Below, piece by piece: positions 21,526 through 34,900 of a DNA stretch of 64,000 bases (positions are counted from its first letter, which is position 1; the number at the start of each line of letters is the position of its first letter). Under the pieces are notes generated by a model that was not told the origin of the DNA, ran no database searches, and saw only the letters and a program-made list of their open reading frames with translations. The stretch covers positions 1-64,000 of the forward strand of contig JASAMV010005446.1 of the NCBI GenBank assembly GCA_030248065.1, given 5' to 3'. The stretch is from Rhynchonema sp. JSB1_4. Taxonomy: Eukaryota; Nematoda; Chromadorea; Monhysterida; Xyalidae. The position numbers and the translations under genes were made by a program.

Positions 21526-24500
21526 CACGCATTACATACATACAAGAACCAAGGGGACACATACACTTCAAAACACCCCACCCGACCGATGTATGCGTGT
21601 CTCCATGGGCCAATCACACTACCGTATAACCGACCTGGACTCGAAATGAAAATGTCCAATTGCCACTTTTGATATCTTCACCAGAGTTGCTGCTCGTTCA
21701 AGTGTGCTTGCGGTTCAGCGAACTGCGGGTGCACGGTTCCGGCACCAAAAGCGAGCCGCGTTCTCGTAGAGGGCGGCCCCAGAGAACAACACAACCGAAC
21801 CTCGAGCTGTTTGATAGTCCCGGCCAAGTCCTCGCGTGCATGTGCGTCCATTCAATCCATTCTAGATGTCCTGCATATAGCCCGTGAGCACATACTGTAC
21901 CACATGTGTAGTGCGTGCGGCAGCAAGTTTTTGGACAAAAGTAGCGTCGCGTGTGCGTGTGTGCCTCTGCAGTGAGTGAATGTATTGTGCGTGCGCGCGC
22001 ATCCGTATCGCTTTGTTAGTCTCTCTCTTTCTCTTTCTGTGCCTCTGGTGTTGCCAGTGAGTTCGAATCAATAGCCCGTCCACGCCACCGCGGGTCTATG
22101 GCTTTACTGCGCCATCGTCGAGCTGTGCAATAATACGACCGACCAGTGCAACCGACCCAAAATGTGACGGTTTTGTTCGCGCAAGGCTCTTGTGTCACGC
22201 TGACTCTGACAATACTTTCGGGAGAAACTTTCCAAACGCGCTGCCTGATCCGTAAAGCGCACGCAACTGGCGCAGTCAGCTCAGTTTTGTAGCAGTTCGC
22301 AAATTACTACGTCAGACTTCTGTGCTGAGTGGCTGGCAGTCACGTGACCGCCATAGGTAATACACGCATAATGCGCTTTGAGGGTCAGGCAACGCGTTTG
22401 AAAAGCTCCTCCCAAGAGTATTGTCAGAGTACAAACCTTCAACGGTTTTGGCTTCCATTAGCCAGAATTATTGGCAGTTGGTTTTCCACACAGGCTCACA
22501 AAAATGGCCACACGACAGAAAATTAAAACAGCAAAAATCTGTGTCCCCATTGAAAAATCATTGCTTGCCAATACTGCGTGACAATTATCACATGTGCCCA
22601 CAACCCAACGCCATCACAATACATATACATACAGAGGTGCGCCCATCCAGCGCAAGCGACAGCGCAAAAAAAGTACAGCCACTGAAGGGCCGCCGGTTGG
22701 TTTCAGCTGTGGCAGTAGGCGCATTGCCGAGCGCAAAACACGACAACAAACCAAGCGCGAAACCAGCGGTGCGCGGGGCCTCGGCCGCGCACCAACACGC
22801 TATCAACGATGGAACTGGCGGATAAAACTCTCAACCAGCCAACCGACCCCATATATAAATGGAGAGCGACAGAGCACGAGCAAAAAAGCGCCGACTGGCA
22901 CACAGCACTCGTGCCCACAAAACTATCCTACAGCCACCCAGTTGCATAGTGCCTGCTGTGGCAGGGCGTATTTGGTCTCCTCTGGTCACTGTACGTACAT
23001 ACACCCTACGTATGTCATATACGTAGGGAGATGTGCCAGCAGCAGGCAGCCGTACGCCTCTATGTGCATGTCATTGCATTTATATACTTTCTCAGTTTTC
23101 CGTCGTGCGGCTGAGACAAAAACCATATGCTTTTCAATATGAGGTATATATTGGCAAGATGTGGATGTGAGTAGTCCTCCTGAGCGCGCGCCCCCTACTC
23201 AATTCTTCTCTCTATTTCCTACGTTTTAGTATTACGCGCTTGGTATTTGCCTGTACGTATATGACACATAAACCATCGTATTTGAGTGCACAAGTCTGTG
23301 AAACATAAACTTCGCGCGTTTCCACGACCACTAGTAGAATGCACTGCTGTTGTCAGTCACAGTCAGCTTCAACTGCGGGCGCGAAAATTTATCGAGAAGT
23401 TGAGCTGGTATTTGGTAAACCTTGTTTCTTGCTTTTGACTCAAATGTGAATGTTCACAACACGCGCGTTTTCTTAAAACGCTTTTGCTCTTGCAGGGTTT
23501 GGCATCTGCTTCCGTTTCTCATCTCATCACTGAAGCAAAGCATCGAGCAATTATGTTGATTCGTGTCATCTTTGAAGCGGCATTTGGTTCCTGTCGCTGG
23601 TCGATTTTGGTTCCGTGTGCTCACAAACCAAGAGTGCAGCTATAGACGTACATGTACATATGTATGTAAACCCAACAGAAAAGCGAGTTGTTTAGTACAG
23701 CGACAAGTAGAGATTTGCATTACACGCCAAAGTATGTATTTTTAGCCCTGTTCAATTGTTTCTCCCCGTCCTATGATTTAACGTCCCGTTTGTTTTCGTT
23801 GTACATATGTAGCTGCTTTGTACAATAATGTCCATATGTACATATGTATAGATGTTCGGCGCAGACACCATGTTTCAGAAATGCCGGCAGAATGCTTTTA
23901 TTGGATTTTCTTAGAAGAGTTAATCGAAATGAAATAGGGCTAAAAATACAAGCTTTGATTCCATATTAGTCATTTAGCTGCTGCAATATTGACGTGTCAC
24001 ACGAGCTTGTGTCAAGGTATGAGAATGTCGACTCAAGCAAAGCTTTGGTGAGTAACATGTCTGTCCGCTCTAACCCTTTGGCTGTTGGACATTCGTACTA
24101 CAAATACAGTATATAAATGCTACGGTAGTGTGGTTAGGCACACACGAATGCATAATATTTGCGTTCTAGCCACGTGCCATGCATGCGCTGCGTCGGTATT
24201 TCCAAGCAACACTATAGTTGGCTTTGGCTGGTATGTGCATAAGTCTGCCCATCGAGCGCAGAAATAGAGTCGTCCTCAGATAAATTCGCAACAGCATTCC
24301 ATTTATGATATGAACCACACCGGCAAGCGCATGGGAGGTACAATGTGTACTGTACTGTATGTGTATGTCGTTTCAAACGGCGTTCACTTGCCCGTTATAG
24401 TTACTGTGGCTGCCTTCATTTGTATCGACATTCGCATAGTATGTGTACCTAAAAATGCTATTGCCATAAATCCGTCGAAACGTTCAGCGCTCAAAGGTAA

Positions 24501-27348
24501 ACAAACGAAAAAGCTTGTTGTTTCATTTTGTGCTGCAGGTTTTTTTGCACCCTAAAAGCATGGCAAACTGAGACACGTCTTGCATGAACATCAAGTTTTG
24601 GTGAATACCCATTTTAAGCCTTGTCATTGATCGAGCTGCTCATAGCCACTACTCACACTTTGTCTTAACTGCCATTAACTATATGAAGTGCGGTTGTGGC
24701 TTTGCAAAACCTGAAAGTGCAACACTGATGGCGGTGCAATCAAACGCGCACGATAACGCCATCGGACATCCGAAAAATAAAGCGTCGGTTTGCGTGCCTG
24801 AACACAGTGAAACACAGACAGCAGTATATGTAGCTACGTCAGTGACAAACGAGTGTTATTTGTCACCGTCATAGCATCGCGCACACTTTCCAACGATGAC
24901 TGAAATTCGGTGGTACAGCGGTGTGTAGGTATGGATCCCGACACATTGCAAATTGTCTGTTCACAATTGTTGTTTGAGGACGAATCGGTTACCGCCGCTT
25001 CGGATGGTGAACACCCATGGCTGCGTTAATGGTGAACAAACCTGAACAAATAAGTTTCATAAATGCTTGAGAATAACGCATAAATTTACTTTCTGTATAA
25101 TCCTATCCTGCTTTCTTTTCTGATTTATGGAACGATTCTTCCTCTGTTTATAGTTCGTGAAAACCACTTTTCTTTTCAAGCACCCATCATTGACATATAC
25201 ATACAGTATATACATACTTATGTTACTGTTACGTTATACGTTGTTGCCGGAAACAACTGCCCGGGGCGAACTGCTGGTGGTTGGCGCTGACAATAACAAA
25301 CCTCGTGGCCGGATCACGAATGCACCACCAGCAGGCAACGGAAATAAACTTTCTCCGGACCTATGTACATACGGAGTACTCCACTCCGAAAATATATGTC
25401 TGTTTACTCCATTGGGCACACTCTCACACACACGCACACACCAACTTGTTTTGGTTCATGTGTTGGTCTGGTCTAGTCTCCGCAGCGCTACTGGTGTCAA
25501 CGGTTGTGTCAAGTGCTGCCACCGCATGTCCGCTGGGCTCACTTGCGCTTGACTGCCCGCTATGTGCATGTGTATGTACACAGTAGTGGCTGGTTGCGTT
25601 CCATTGGTCTACTATACGTCTGTGTGCTCGCTGGCATAATGTGCACGCTGGTAGCAAGCAAGCAGTGCAGCACACGCAGGTCGAGAGAGAGTAATACTTG
25701 ACCGACCGGGTTGGCACCAGTGTGTGCAATGTCAGCGACACCCAACAACACAGATCAATAATCAAGAAATTGCGCGCAACCCGTCCGTCCGTCTGTGTGT
25801 TTCTTTGCGCGCGTTGATAGACCGCCATGCAGACAACGATTCGCTTCTGTCCGTCGGCGCGCACTTGCGGATGGCTGTGTTCCGCGACTGTGAAATTGGG
25901 AGCAGCACAGAGTTGAGTTTAGTTTCGGGTGTGTGAGCAGTCATGCAAGATTGGAATAGAGCTGTGTAATGTATATGTATACCATGTATATGTAGATGGA
26001 TACAGCCGGCTTGTTCTCTCAATGTCTCTGCACGAGGTATACCTCGGTACATACGCGTGTGCTCAAATGCACGTCTTTTGGCGCTGCGAGCGAGCGACGC
26101 GTTAGTTTCATTTTCACCAAGGGACCTCGCGCGCGCATGTGCCCCACACGCACACACAGTTAGGAACGACAACGCCTCTCTGTGTTTCAGCACCTGAAAT
26201 ACAGACTCTCTGCGCACACAGTGGCGCACACAAGCAAGACAGACCACGACTGTGTTCAGCGGGAGCTTGTTGTGCCACGATATGCAATCCAATCTAACGT
26301 GTGCATCGCGTCGTGCGAGTTTGCGCTTTTTGCAGATTTCTCAATGCTGCTCGTGCTGACTCGCTCTTGCTCGCAGCTCTATCGTGGCACGACATCCGTA
26401 CCTTACCTATAGTATACCTCGGCACACTCATTTTGTTTGCCTGTTTGCGACACAAGATACGTCCGGACCAAAGTCACAGCCTTATATACATATAGTAGCT
26501 TTGAAATCTCATGCTGTTTATGGGTCCTGATTGGCTGGCTCTTATCGTGACTGTGGAAAGTAGTGAACTACACTTTGTTCAGAGTGTCAACGTGACCCTT
26601 TGTTAGCTTTCGCACAAATGACAACAAATTTTGTTTCTTCGCAGTTTCTAGTTTTTTTGCAGTTTTATCGCCTTTTCTCTGTGTTCTGCAATCCAGCTGC
26701 TGTGAAGGGTGCTCCAAAAGTACTTATGCTAATGTCGGCCGGGCCATACTCAGGAATAGGACCCTATAAAGCGCCAAAACACGCTGACAGAATGGACAAA
26801 GTGTCATTAGCATTCAAATCGTCGGTGTTTCCGTCGAGGGAGCAAGTTCCGTTTCTGCCATTGCACCGACCACGATAAAAGTATGGAGCTAAAACACTTG
26901 AGCAAACCACCGCTGCTGCTTGAAAGACTAGGAGCATGTGAGACCACCGAATTCAAACGCATGCACTCTCAGTTACTTTTTATGCGTGTATTCCGTTTTC
27001 TCTCAGAATGTTATGGCAGGTATACTTCATTGTTTTGGATTGTTTTCTGAAACTAGTCCAAATTGCAGGGAGTAACTGTAACTTCGCTGTGACTCAACTT
27101 CCGCATCATAAAGCCACAAAATAATTTTCCAATCCAATTTTTTTCAGATTTTCCCACAAGCACAGACATCGAAAGCGCGAGAAAACCATGTAATTCTTTC
27201 GTTCCACAAAGTGCCATATCGTCGCGACACTACAACGAACAGCGAAAGGCTCCGCGATCAAAAAAAGTTACAACACACGATCTTACTCGCTGCTGCGAAC
27301 AAATCAATCAGCAATCAGACACTATTGCCATTCGGTCGCTGAATCATC
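21526..27348. other. long stretch with no convincing gene
   Basis: Several open frames of 100-180 codons (for example 22594-23142) have no recognisable domain and overlap on both strands, so I treat them as chance. The stretch is rich in TACATA/GTATGT tetranucleotides and CA runs (about 25428-25441). Near 26270 TGCCACGATA and near 26382 TATCGTGGCA form an inverted pair about 100 bases apart. The last few hundred bases must hold the promoter of the first stomatin gene. Confidence 0.4.
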
Positions 27349-29037
27349 ATGTCCAAAGACCCACATTTCGCCGCTCCGTCCATGCACACGACCGAGACGC
27401 CGCCGGAGACCGAAACGATCGGCATCTGGTTCGGCTACATCCTCCAGGTGGTCTCATGGATCATCATCGTCGTCACGTTCCCGATCTCGATGTGCTTCTG
27501 TCTCAAAGTCATCAAGGAATACGAGAGGGTCGTCATATTCCGATTGGGTCGATTGGTCGACGGCGGGGCTCGCGGCCCCGGTATGATCTTCATTCTGCCC
27601 TGTGTCGACACCTACAGGAAGATCGATCTTCGGTTGGTGCTGGTTCGGTGCTGCTGTTTGTGCACACGCTTCCAACTTGTTTGCAAAAATATCCTGTTCT
27701 TATGAGGGGTATTTACCTTCACATTGAAGGTCATTTTAAGATTGTTTGAATAACATGTCATGTGCATACTGCACAGACACAAAATTAGCATTCGTAGCGC
27801 GTAGAGTGACGAAAAGAAGAAGTTATTGTGATAAAGTACAATAATCACAATGCTTGTTATATTTTCTGCTGAATGCGAATAGAATTTCTCCTTTGCAGTG
27901 TCGTCTCATACGCCGTTCCTCCACAAGAGATCCTGTCGAAAGACTCAGTGACGGTGTCTGTTGATGCTGTCGTCTACTTCCGAACGTCCGACCCGATTGC
28001 ATCGGTCAACAACGTTGATGACGCCATCTACTCCACCAAGTTGCTGGTTCGTCATAAAAAAACTTCATTTTACAACCAGCATGATCATTAACCATACAGT
28101 AGGTTGAAAGTATGTATAGATCCTTGAAACGAACCTTGCGTTTCCAGTCCAGGATTTGTATGTAGCAAGAGCATGGCTGGGCAATTCGTGATGGAATCAT
28201 ATGTCTATCAAAAAAGCACTTGCAGGCCCAAACCACTCTGCGTAACGCATTGGGTATGAAAACACTGACCGAGATGTTGACAGAACGAGAGGCGATTGCC
28301 CAACTCACCGAGACCATTCTCGACGAGGGCACTGAACATTGGGGAATCAAGGTCTGTTTTTTTGGTTTTTATTTTCATTATTGTTCTGCTGCTTGCAGTT
28401 TGATTGTCTGAATCCATACTTGCCACAGGTGGAACGAGTGGAAGTGAAAGACATTCGATTGCCACAACAATTGACCAGGGCGATGGCTGCCGAAGCCGAG
28501 GCTGCACGTGAGGCGCGAGCCAAAGTCGTCGCAGCTGAGGGAGAGAAAAAGGTGAGCCACAGCATCTGGCCGTTTGGCACCTTCACACGATAAGTTGACC
28601 ACAAAAGGATGGTACGGTCGTACAACCGTCTGAAACTCAAATTCTCAGTTAAGTCATGGTCGCCTATGTCGACAAAGGTTCTGGGCTTGATGCGATTAAA
28701 ATTTGAGAAAAACCAACACGTTATGTATCTAAAATAACCCTCCAAGTACAGGTCATATTCAGACATTTAATCTTCGTTTGTACGTACTACATACATACCT
28801 ACAGTATGTACGTGTATTAATTCCCGGGAATTATTTCCCAACAAATATTCGCTTTGTTTCCAGGCATCCCGCGGTCTGGCCGAAGCGGCGAAGGTGATCG
28901 GCGAGTCACCAGTGGCGCTGCAACTGCGTCATCTGCAGGCACTCAGTTCGATCGCGGCCGAGCACAATTCGACCATCGTATTCCCGGTTCCCGTCGACGT
29001 GCTTGGCGCCTTCATGCACGGCAAGAAGGACGACTAA
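27349..29037 (+). CDS. stomatin, paralogue 1
   Basis: Five exons, 27349-27632, 27899-28046, 28226-28351, 28429-28551 and 28864-29037, give 284 residues with consistent phases. Stomatins are oligomeric membrane-scaffold proteins of the inner leaflet that tune ion channels; in worms relatives act in touch neurons. Residues 26-50 form the hydrophobic hairpin with the family's mid-hairpin Pro (TFPIS). [14 protein letters not shown] and [12 protein letters not shown] open the SPFH/PHB domain, followed by [25 protein letters not shown] and an Ala/Glu-rich coiled coil ([18 protein letters not shown]). The C-terminus [15 protein letters not shown] is the usual oligomerisation and lipid-contact end. 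It differs from paralogue 2 mainly in the N-terminal 20 residues and the last six. Confidence 0.95.
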
Positions 29038-29254
29038 ACTTACATTATATCACACGCTGTTGTACATCCTGCTGCTGCAGACTGTGTACTCCTCCATAAC
29101 ACACATAGTGCTCTTTGATTGTTGTACCGTTCAGCCATTCAATCTGAACAGGGGTATATGCCACTCGATGATGCTCTGTCGGATGCTGTGTGGAATCAGA
29201 GTCCGAGATACAATATGTACATATAGAGTTTGATGTGGGATTGGAATCCATACA

Positions 29255-29342
29255 AGTGTTGCACCTACGGGGTATCGATCCCCGTACCTCACGGATATCA
29301 AGCGCTTGGCATTCGCCAGGTACGGGGATCGTTATCCCGCAG
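29255..29342. repeat. imperfect hairpin, tRNA-T-arm-like
   Basis: CGGGGTATCGATCCCCGTACC at 29269 is matched by GGTACGGGGATCGTTATCCCG at 29319, with a 29-base loop. The arm resembles a tRNA T arm (GGGATCGATACCCC on the minus strand), so it may derive from a tRNA or tRNA-derived SINE. It is not a complete tRNA. Confidence 0.45.
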
Positions 29343-29373
29343 GCCCGCTACCTTGATATGCGGTTTTAACGCA

Positions 29374-29756
29374 TAGGGCGAACTTAGGTTGAACACGGAA
29401 ACCGGAACACGGAAATAATTTACATACAAACCAGTTTCGTGGATTTCCGTGCACGGAAATATTTCCGTCGCACGGAAATATTTCCGGTTTCCGTGTTCCG
29501 TGTTTTTTCATTTTCACGGAACACGGAAATATTTCCGTGTGAATAGTTGTTGCTGTCTGCGTCAACACGCGGGCTTTTGACGTCAGCACGCTGGCTTTTG
29601 TCATCATCACTGCAAAAGCATCGTTTGCGTGCCTGAATCATTGATGTGTTCCGTGGCACGGAAATATTTCCGCGTTCCGTGATTCTCCAAAACACTCACG
29701 GAACACGGAAATATTTCCGTGTTCCGGTTTCCGTGTTCAACCTAAGTCCGCCCATA
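29374..29756. mobile_element. palindrome-rich MITE, GGAAATATTTCC repeats
   Basis: Ends TAGGGCGAACTTAGGTTGAA and its near-complement (TTCAACCTAAGTCCGCCCATA), with TA at both borders. Inside are at least five copies of the 12-base palindrome GGAAATATTTCC, mostly in the frame CACGGAAATATTTCCGTG, near 29456, 29474, 29525, 29660 and 29708. No coding potential. Confidence 0.8.
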
Positions 29757-30845
29757 CAATTGAGTACAGTTTCTTCTGATTGCACAAATAGAAGCGTCGT
29801 GAAAGAGTGGACTTCCTCGTTCTTTCCTTGCAGTCTCTTGAATACAACACCAATTGATAAGCAAATGCACAAGACTACGTACCGCATGTATAATTCCTTG
29901 CTATAGTACTGTATAATTGCCTAGATTCACAACTGAAAGATACTCTTGACATTCACTTTCAAATTACTCCATTTTTTATGCGGTTTTCCTTGTTTCTGAA
30001 AGCTGTATCTAGGTTCCCCAATTGGTATGTAGAATGTGCCAGCAGAGAGACCCGCAGTATTTCACTAAACCTGGTAATGTAAGAGAATTGTTTACTCCAA
30101 CTATTTGACTTTTGTGCTGCCGGTCCCATCGCATCGACTGTGTCGCTCTGACCAGCGCTGTTCCGGCATTTTATTCAAACTTGCATGCCAAAATCTTGCT
30201 GAAACTTATGTTTTCTGTAAGCTTTCTGCTCGTTGTGATTTCACTCGCCGAATGATGTTAAAATATTCCTCAGTGAAATGGCCACACCATCTGCATCTGT
30301 AATCTCACAGAAGTTTTTTTTGAAAGTGGTGTTTTTGATGTATAATGTGTCACTGTTATTGTACCATGTCTATGAATGTGTGTATTTGTACGTGTACAGA
30401 AGATTGAACCAGAGAATGAATTGAATTGAATGATTTACTGCCTGCTACATAGAAACAACGGTGGATTTATTTATACCCGTTGCATACAAGGATCATTGGA
30501 TTTACTGTGTGCGAAAATTGACGGTAGAACGGTTAAAATGTGTGCACCATTGATATTATTTTTGCCATTTCGTACGTCAACAAACAACCATTAAATGTCA
30601 CAGTCAGTTTGCTTCGCCAAAGCCCTTTTTTGAGAATCTTTTTCCCTGTAAACTGAAGCTTAAATTAATTAAATTTTGGCGATGCAAGTCAGCAAGAAAC
30701 ATTGATTGTTATTTTGCATTTCCGTTTTTTATTTTCACAATTTTGTATTCATTGGAATGTGATATGCGCACACACACTGTAGCAAATAAAAGTCTACAAC
30801 TGTTTTGAGCTGGTTCGTGATGAGTTACCGCACCGATCAGACGCG

Positions 30846-31945
30846 TTAAAGCTGCTGGTTAACAACCCTTCGACCGCGCTTGATCTTGGGGGGTAGTATA
30901 TATCTATAAACAAAGTTTGGGCATCGTGTTACTCGACCCTAATTTGGCAAACCGATTGGTAGCTTCCTGATGTTTCACGGCCACGTTGAAATTTGCCCCT
31001 TGTGAAAAAAAACGAAAAAATTTGAAACGCTGCTGTGACATGAATAGGCTGTTTCAAAGTTTCACACTAGAGTGACAGCAACCTTCAACATTGTGCCGAA
31101 AACCGCAATGCACAATAGCTATTGAAACGTCCGCATTGTTGAATAAAAAAGTAAAAGGTTTCAGAAACCTGGCCATTTTTTGTTAGGATTTTCTACTCGT
31201 ATAATTTTAAGCATCTGTGGTGAATGAAATAAGTTGTCAATTACAAATAAAATTCCTCTAATTATCAAGTTTTTTGTTTGTGCTCCCCAGTTTTCAAAAC
31301 CCTACACAGCTCACACAATGTTTACCACAACATGCGCAAGGCAGCCATTCCACAGCGCACACACACAACAAAGCTTGCCAGCTGAAACATTGCTGTGTTG
31401 TCGCTGTGCCGGCTATGCGTTGTCGTTGTGTGTGCGCTGTGGAATGGCTGCCTTGCGCATGTTGTGGTAACCATTGTGTGAGCTGTGTACGGTTTTGAAA
31501 ACTGGGGAGCACAAACAAAAATCTTGATAATTAGAGGATTTTTATTTGTAATTGACAACTTATTTCATTCACCACAGATGCTTAAAATTGTACGAGTAGA
31601 AAATCCTAACAAAAAATGGCCAGGTTTCTGAAACCTTTTACTTTTTTATTCAACAATGCGGACGTTTCAATAGCTATTGTGCATTGCGGTTTTCGGCACA
31701 CTGTTGGTGGTTGCTGTCACTCACTCCAGTGTCAAACTTTGAAACAGCCTAGTCGTGTCACAGCAGCATTTCAAATTTTTTCGGTCATTTTCACCAGGGG
31801 CAAACTTCAACGTGGCCGTGAAACATCAGGAAGCAACCAATCGGTTCTCCAGATTAGGGTCGAGTAACACGATGTCCAAACTTTGTTAAAATATACTACC
31901 CCCAAGATCAAGCGCGGTCGAAGGGTTGTTAACCAGCACCTTTAA
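30846..31945. mobile_element. 1.1-kb foldback element with TTAA borders
   Basis: Two arms of about 530 bases run from 30850 and back from 31941 with only scattered differences. They are separated by a central stretch of about 50-60 bases near 31372-31430. TTAA at 30846-30849 and 31942-31945 fits the duplication made by piggyBac-type transposases. Open frames on opposite strands inside it (31234-31470 and 31558-31322) are mirror copies, not genes. Long near-perfect arms imply recent insertion or arm-to-arm repair. Confidence 0.85.
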
Positions 31946-34900
31946 GCAGATCTATGAAGGCAGAGTACACCTATGTGACATTAGTACCGCTTGTGCCCCT
32001 CGTTCTGAGAATCAAAACAGAACACCAAGCTTAATAATTCATTGCAATGGTCACAATTTACCTCGATTCGAATCCGCACAGGGGTATTAACAAGCCCAAG
32101 TACGATTGCGAACGGCAAATAATGCACATGAATTCATAACATATTACATTCCGTTCTTCGTCAATATAAACGATGAAACATGCGTCCACATTGGAACACA
32201 GGGACGTTATGCGTACCTGTCCGTACGCGAGTTTGTGAAACCCTAACCATCTGTAAATAAAGCGATCGTGTCACCAAGTGCTACCGAAGCACAAACATGC
32301 AGCAGAATGAAATATACGACGTATTTGTTCTGGGAGCATCCAACCACAGGTATGTACAGTAGCCAGTTGCGCAACTGTAAACAATAACATGCCCCAATAT
32401 AATGCACATATGTACGCTGGGAACGCTAAAGAGCTTCACAACGACTGTACTGTGTGCAACATCGTTTTAAATGGCTATTGGACTTTTAACGTTTAAATTT
32501 TTCGGTTTATGTATGTATTCAACGTCAAGTGGTCCAATCACTCGGCAATTCATTTTGTAGAGCCGTCAACTCACTGTGAGTGCCAGGTATTATCACTCGG
32601 GGTAGCTGTGAGTTGACGAAGTGATTTGACCACTGCAATATTGGCCAATTGTTCACCGAAAGCAAGCTCTCTCGACCAAATCGTCAGTCAAGTACAACAT
32701 GCATGCAGTTGATGACCGATCCCTCCTCAACACACCGTCATTTCCTGAGAGCCACACGCGCAGTATAGTGAGACCCGACGTTATGCATATTCTCTCCACA
32801 TTTCATACTTGCAAGTCGACAAACAATATCGCAATCAAGGCGTCACGAAAGCAGGACAGTCAGATCCTTATGGTAATCCATATACTTTAGATGTGTGTGA
32901 TTGACTGCTGAAGGCCACAGGGTGTTCATGTGTACTTCCACTTTCTTGAAACAAGCGCACGAATGAAGCCGGCTTGTTCCTTGTGTCCGTGTGCCTTCCA
33001 CACATAATTTTCAATAGACGGCTTAAGGACGCACATTCACTGACGGAGCGGAGTACAAATTATACACCTACTACGACTACGATGAACCGTTACAGTCATA
33101 TATATGTTACTGCGTTTTCAAATGCGGCCACACATTCACGCGTCAGTTGTGAATTGAAATTAGGCCAACAATTTTTGTTGCGCACGTAATTATTGCTGTC
33201 ACCAATGTGCGGCCCAGCGACTGTCGAAAACGCTGAATGCGGTTTTCTTTCCAAATTCAGGGCAGAGGACACCAACGCAAGTACTTGTCTGGCAGCAGTC
33301 TAACCGTTTTCATAAGTTGTTTTATTCTCAGGCATTTGCTAGCAGTCCAACAATGTCCGACAGTCGATTGTTTGCCCAGTGGCTATTCTCTGTCTTGATG
33401 AACTCATATGCTCGTCAGCCCACAAAAGCGGTCAGCGTACGCTCAAAATTAAAAATATCTTCATTTTTGTGAATAACGTCGCTCAAGAGCAGCACAAATG
33501 CGTCATTGAAGTGCCCAAGCATCACTCTACCATTGCCTTGTTCGTCTTTTCAATAAGCCCGGCTTCATTGCTCCAGTCAGCCACAGACCGCTATAAGTGT
33601 GTGACGCGAGATTTCGTGGTCTTTGGTTGTCAAGATGCTATGTACTTTGACATTCCAGTCATGCTGTGCGATGTTGCTATCAAATTAGCGCCATGTTACC
33701 AATCTGTTCAGGGATTCTTAAAGCTAATTTCGTAAATACTACGTCATAGCCTGACTCTCCTCTACTGTTCTATTCGGTAGCGGACTTCTAAATTTCCCGA
33801 CTTGACCCACTCTCCAGTGCGGTATAGACACCATGAAGGCAGAGCTGTTATGCGATTGGCCAACCATACGATCGATTCCCTCGCATCAGTGATGTAATAT
33901 CATACAGATGTTCGATATGCTCGTTTTCCGTTTTGGATTATGACTCTGCTTTCTTCAAGTGCAAGCAGCAGCGGAAATCTTAATGCCGACTGCAAATTTG
34001 CGCGCATCCGTTGCGTTCAAGGTATTGAGTTACTGCTGGTCAACGCTAAAGCAGATGGTATGCCGCACGACAGAAAACTGCGGAATTGCAGTGTGGCTCG
34101 ATACCGTGAGTTCACCAGGCCATGAAGCAGAGAGCAGAGTCCATCCCTCTGCCCACCCATCATCATGCCGCTAAGCTGAGATTATGGTTTATGTGCGCAT
34201 TGAATTTGGTAATCACATGGTGGTTTGAAATCGAGTTCTGGTTCACTCGTGCTCTAATTATGAAGAACAAGAACCTCTGTATGAAGTGTCCGCCACGGTG
34301 TTTTCGATCAGACATGCATACATAGGTGTGCTTTGAATACGGTCTGAATAAGCTTGCGATTTACACCCAGTAGGTATTGTATGCACCTGAGCAAACCGGC
34401 CAGCCTCTGTAGTAAAAAGCCTCTTTTGACCAACCCATTAGAGGAAGCAAGTTCCTAATTAAAAGTTACAGGCTGCTGTTAATGTATACATTAACTTCCA
34501 AGCCGCAACACAACTTCTGCTGACCATGCGTGGCGCCCATGAATACACGGCACTATCAACCTTCTTGCGCTTCTAGTTCAGTTGGTGTATGTATATGTTA
34601 ATCTCAGCTGTGCTCATGGGTTGTTTTGCCTTTTTCGTCTATGCGGTTCTTATTTTTAGCCTCAAGGCATTATTATTTGAGGTGTCCCACGTCAATAGCC
34701 TGAACTTCCCACTAAAGTCTTGCTTCGAGCGCCGTATTAACTTATAACCTTAACAAATCACTCTGTGTTTCACCAGAATAGGCGCTGAAGAAAGTCTTTT
34801 TGCTCACCGTGCTTCATAATTTTTACTGTAACCAGTATGCACAAAATATGTATGTACGTAAATTATTCTTGGCTCCCGGATGCAAATCGCCTAGGATGAA

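Noticed and set aside
22594..23142. 182-codon open frame on the plus strand
   Set aside because: No domain, no splice or start context, mixed basic/Ser/Thr composition and equally long frames on the other strand; most likely chance.
31234..31558. Two overlapping 70-80-codon frames on opposite strands with the same sequence
   Set aside because: They are mirror images produced by the foldback arms.
33379..33735. 118-codon frame that begins at GTG
   Set aside because: Upstream in-frame TAG and only a weak acceptor; composition does not resemble a known domain. Left unannotated as a gene.
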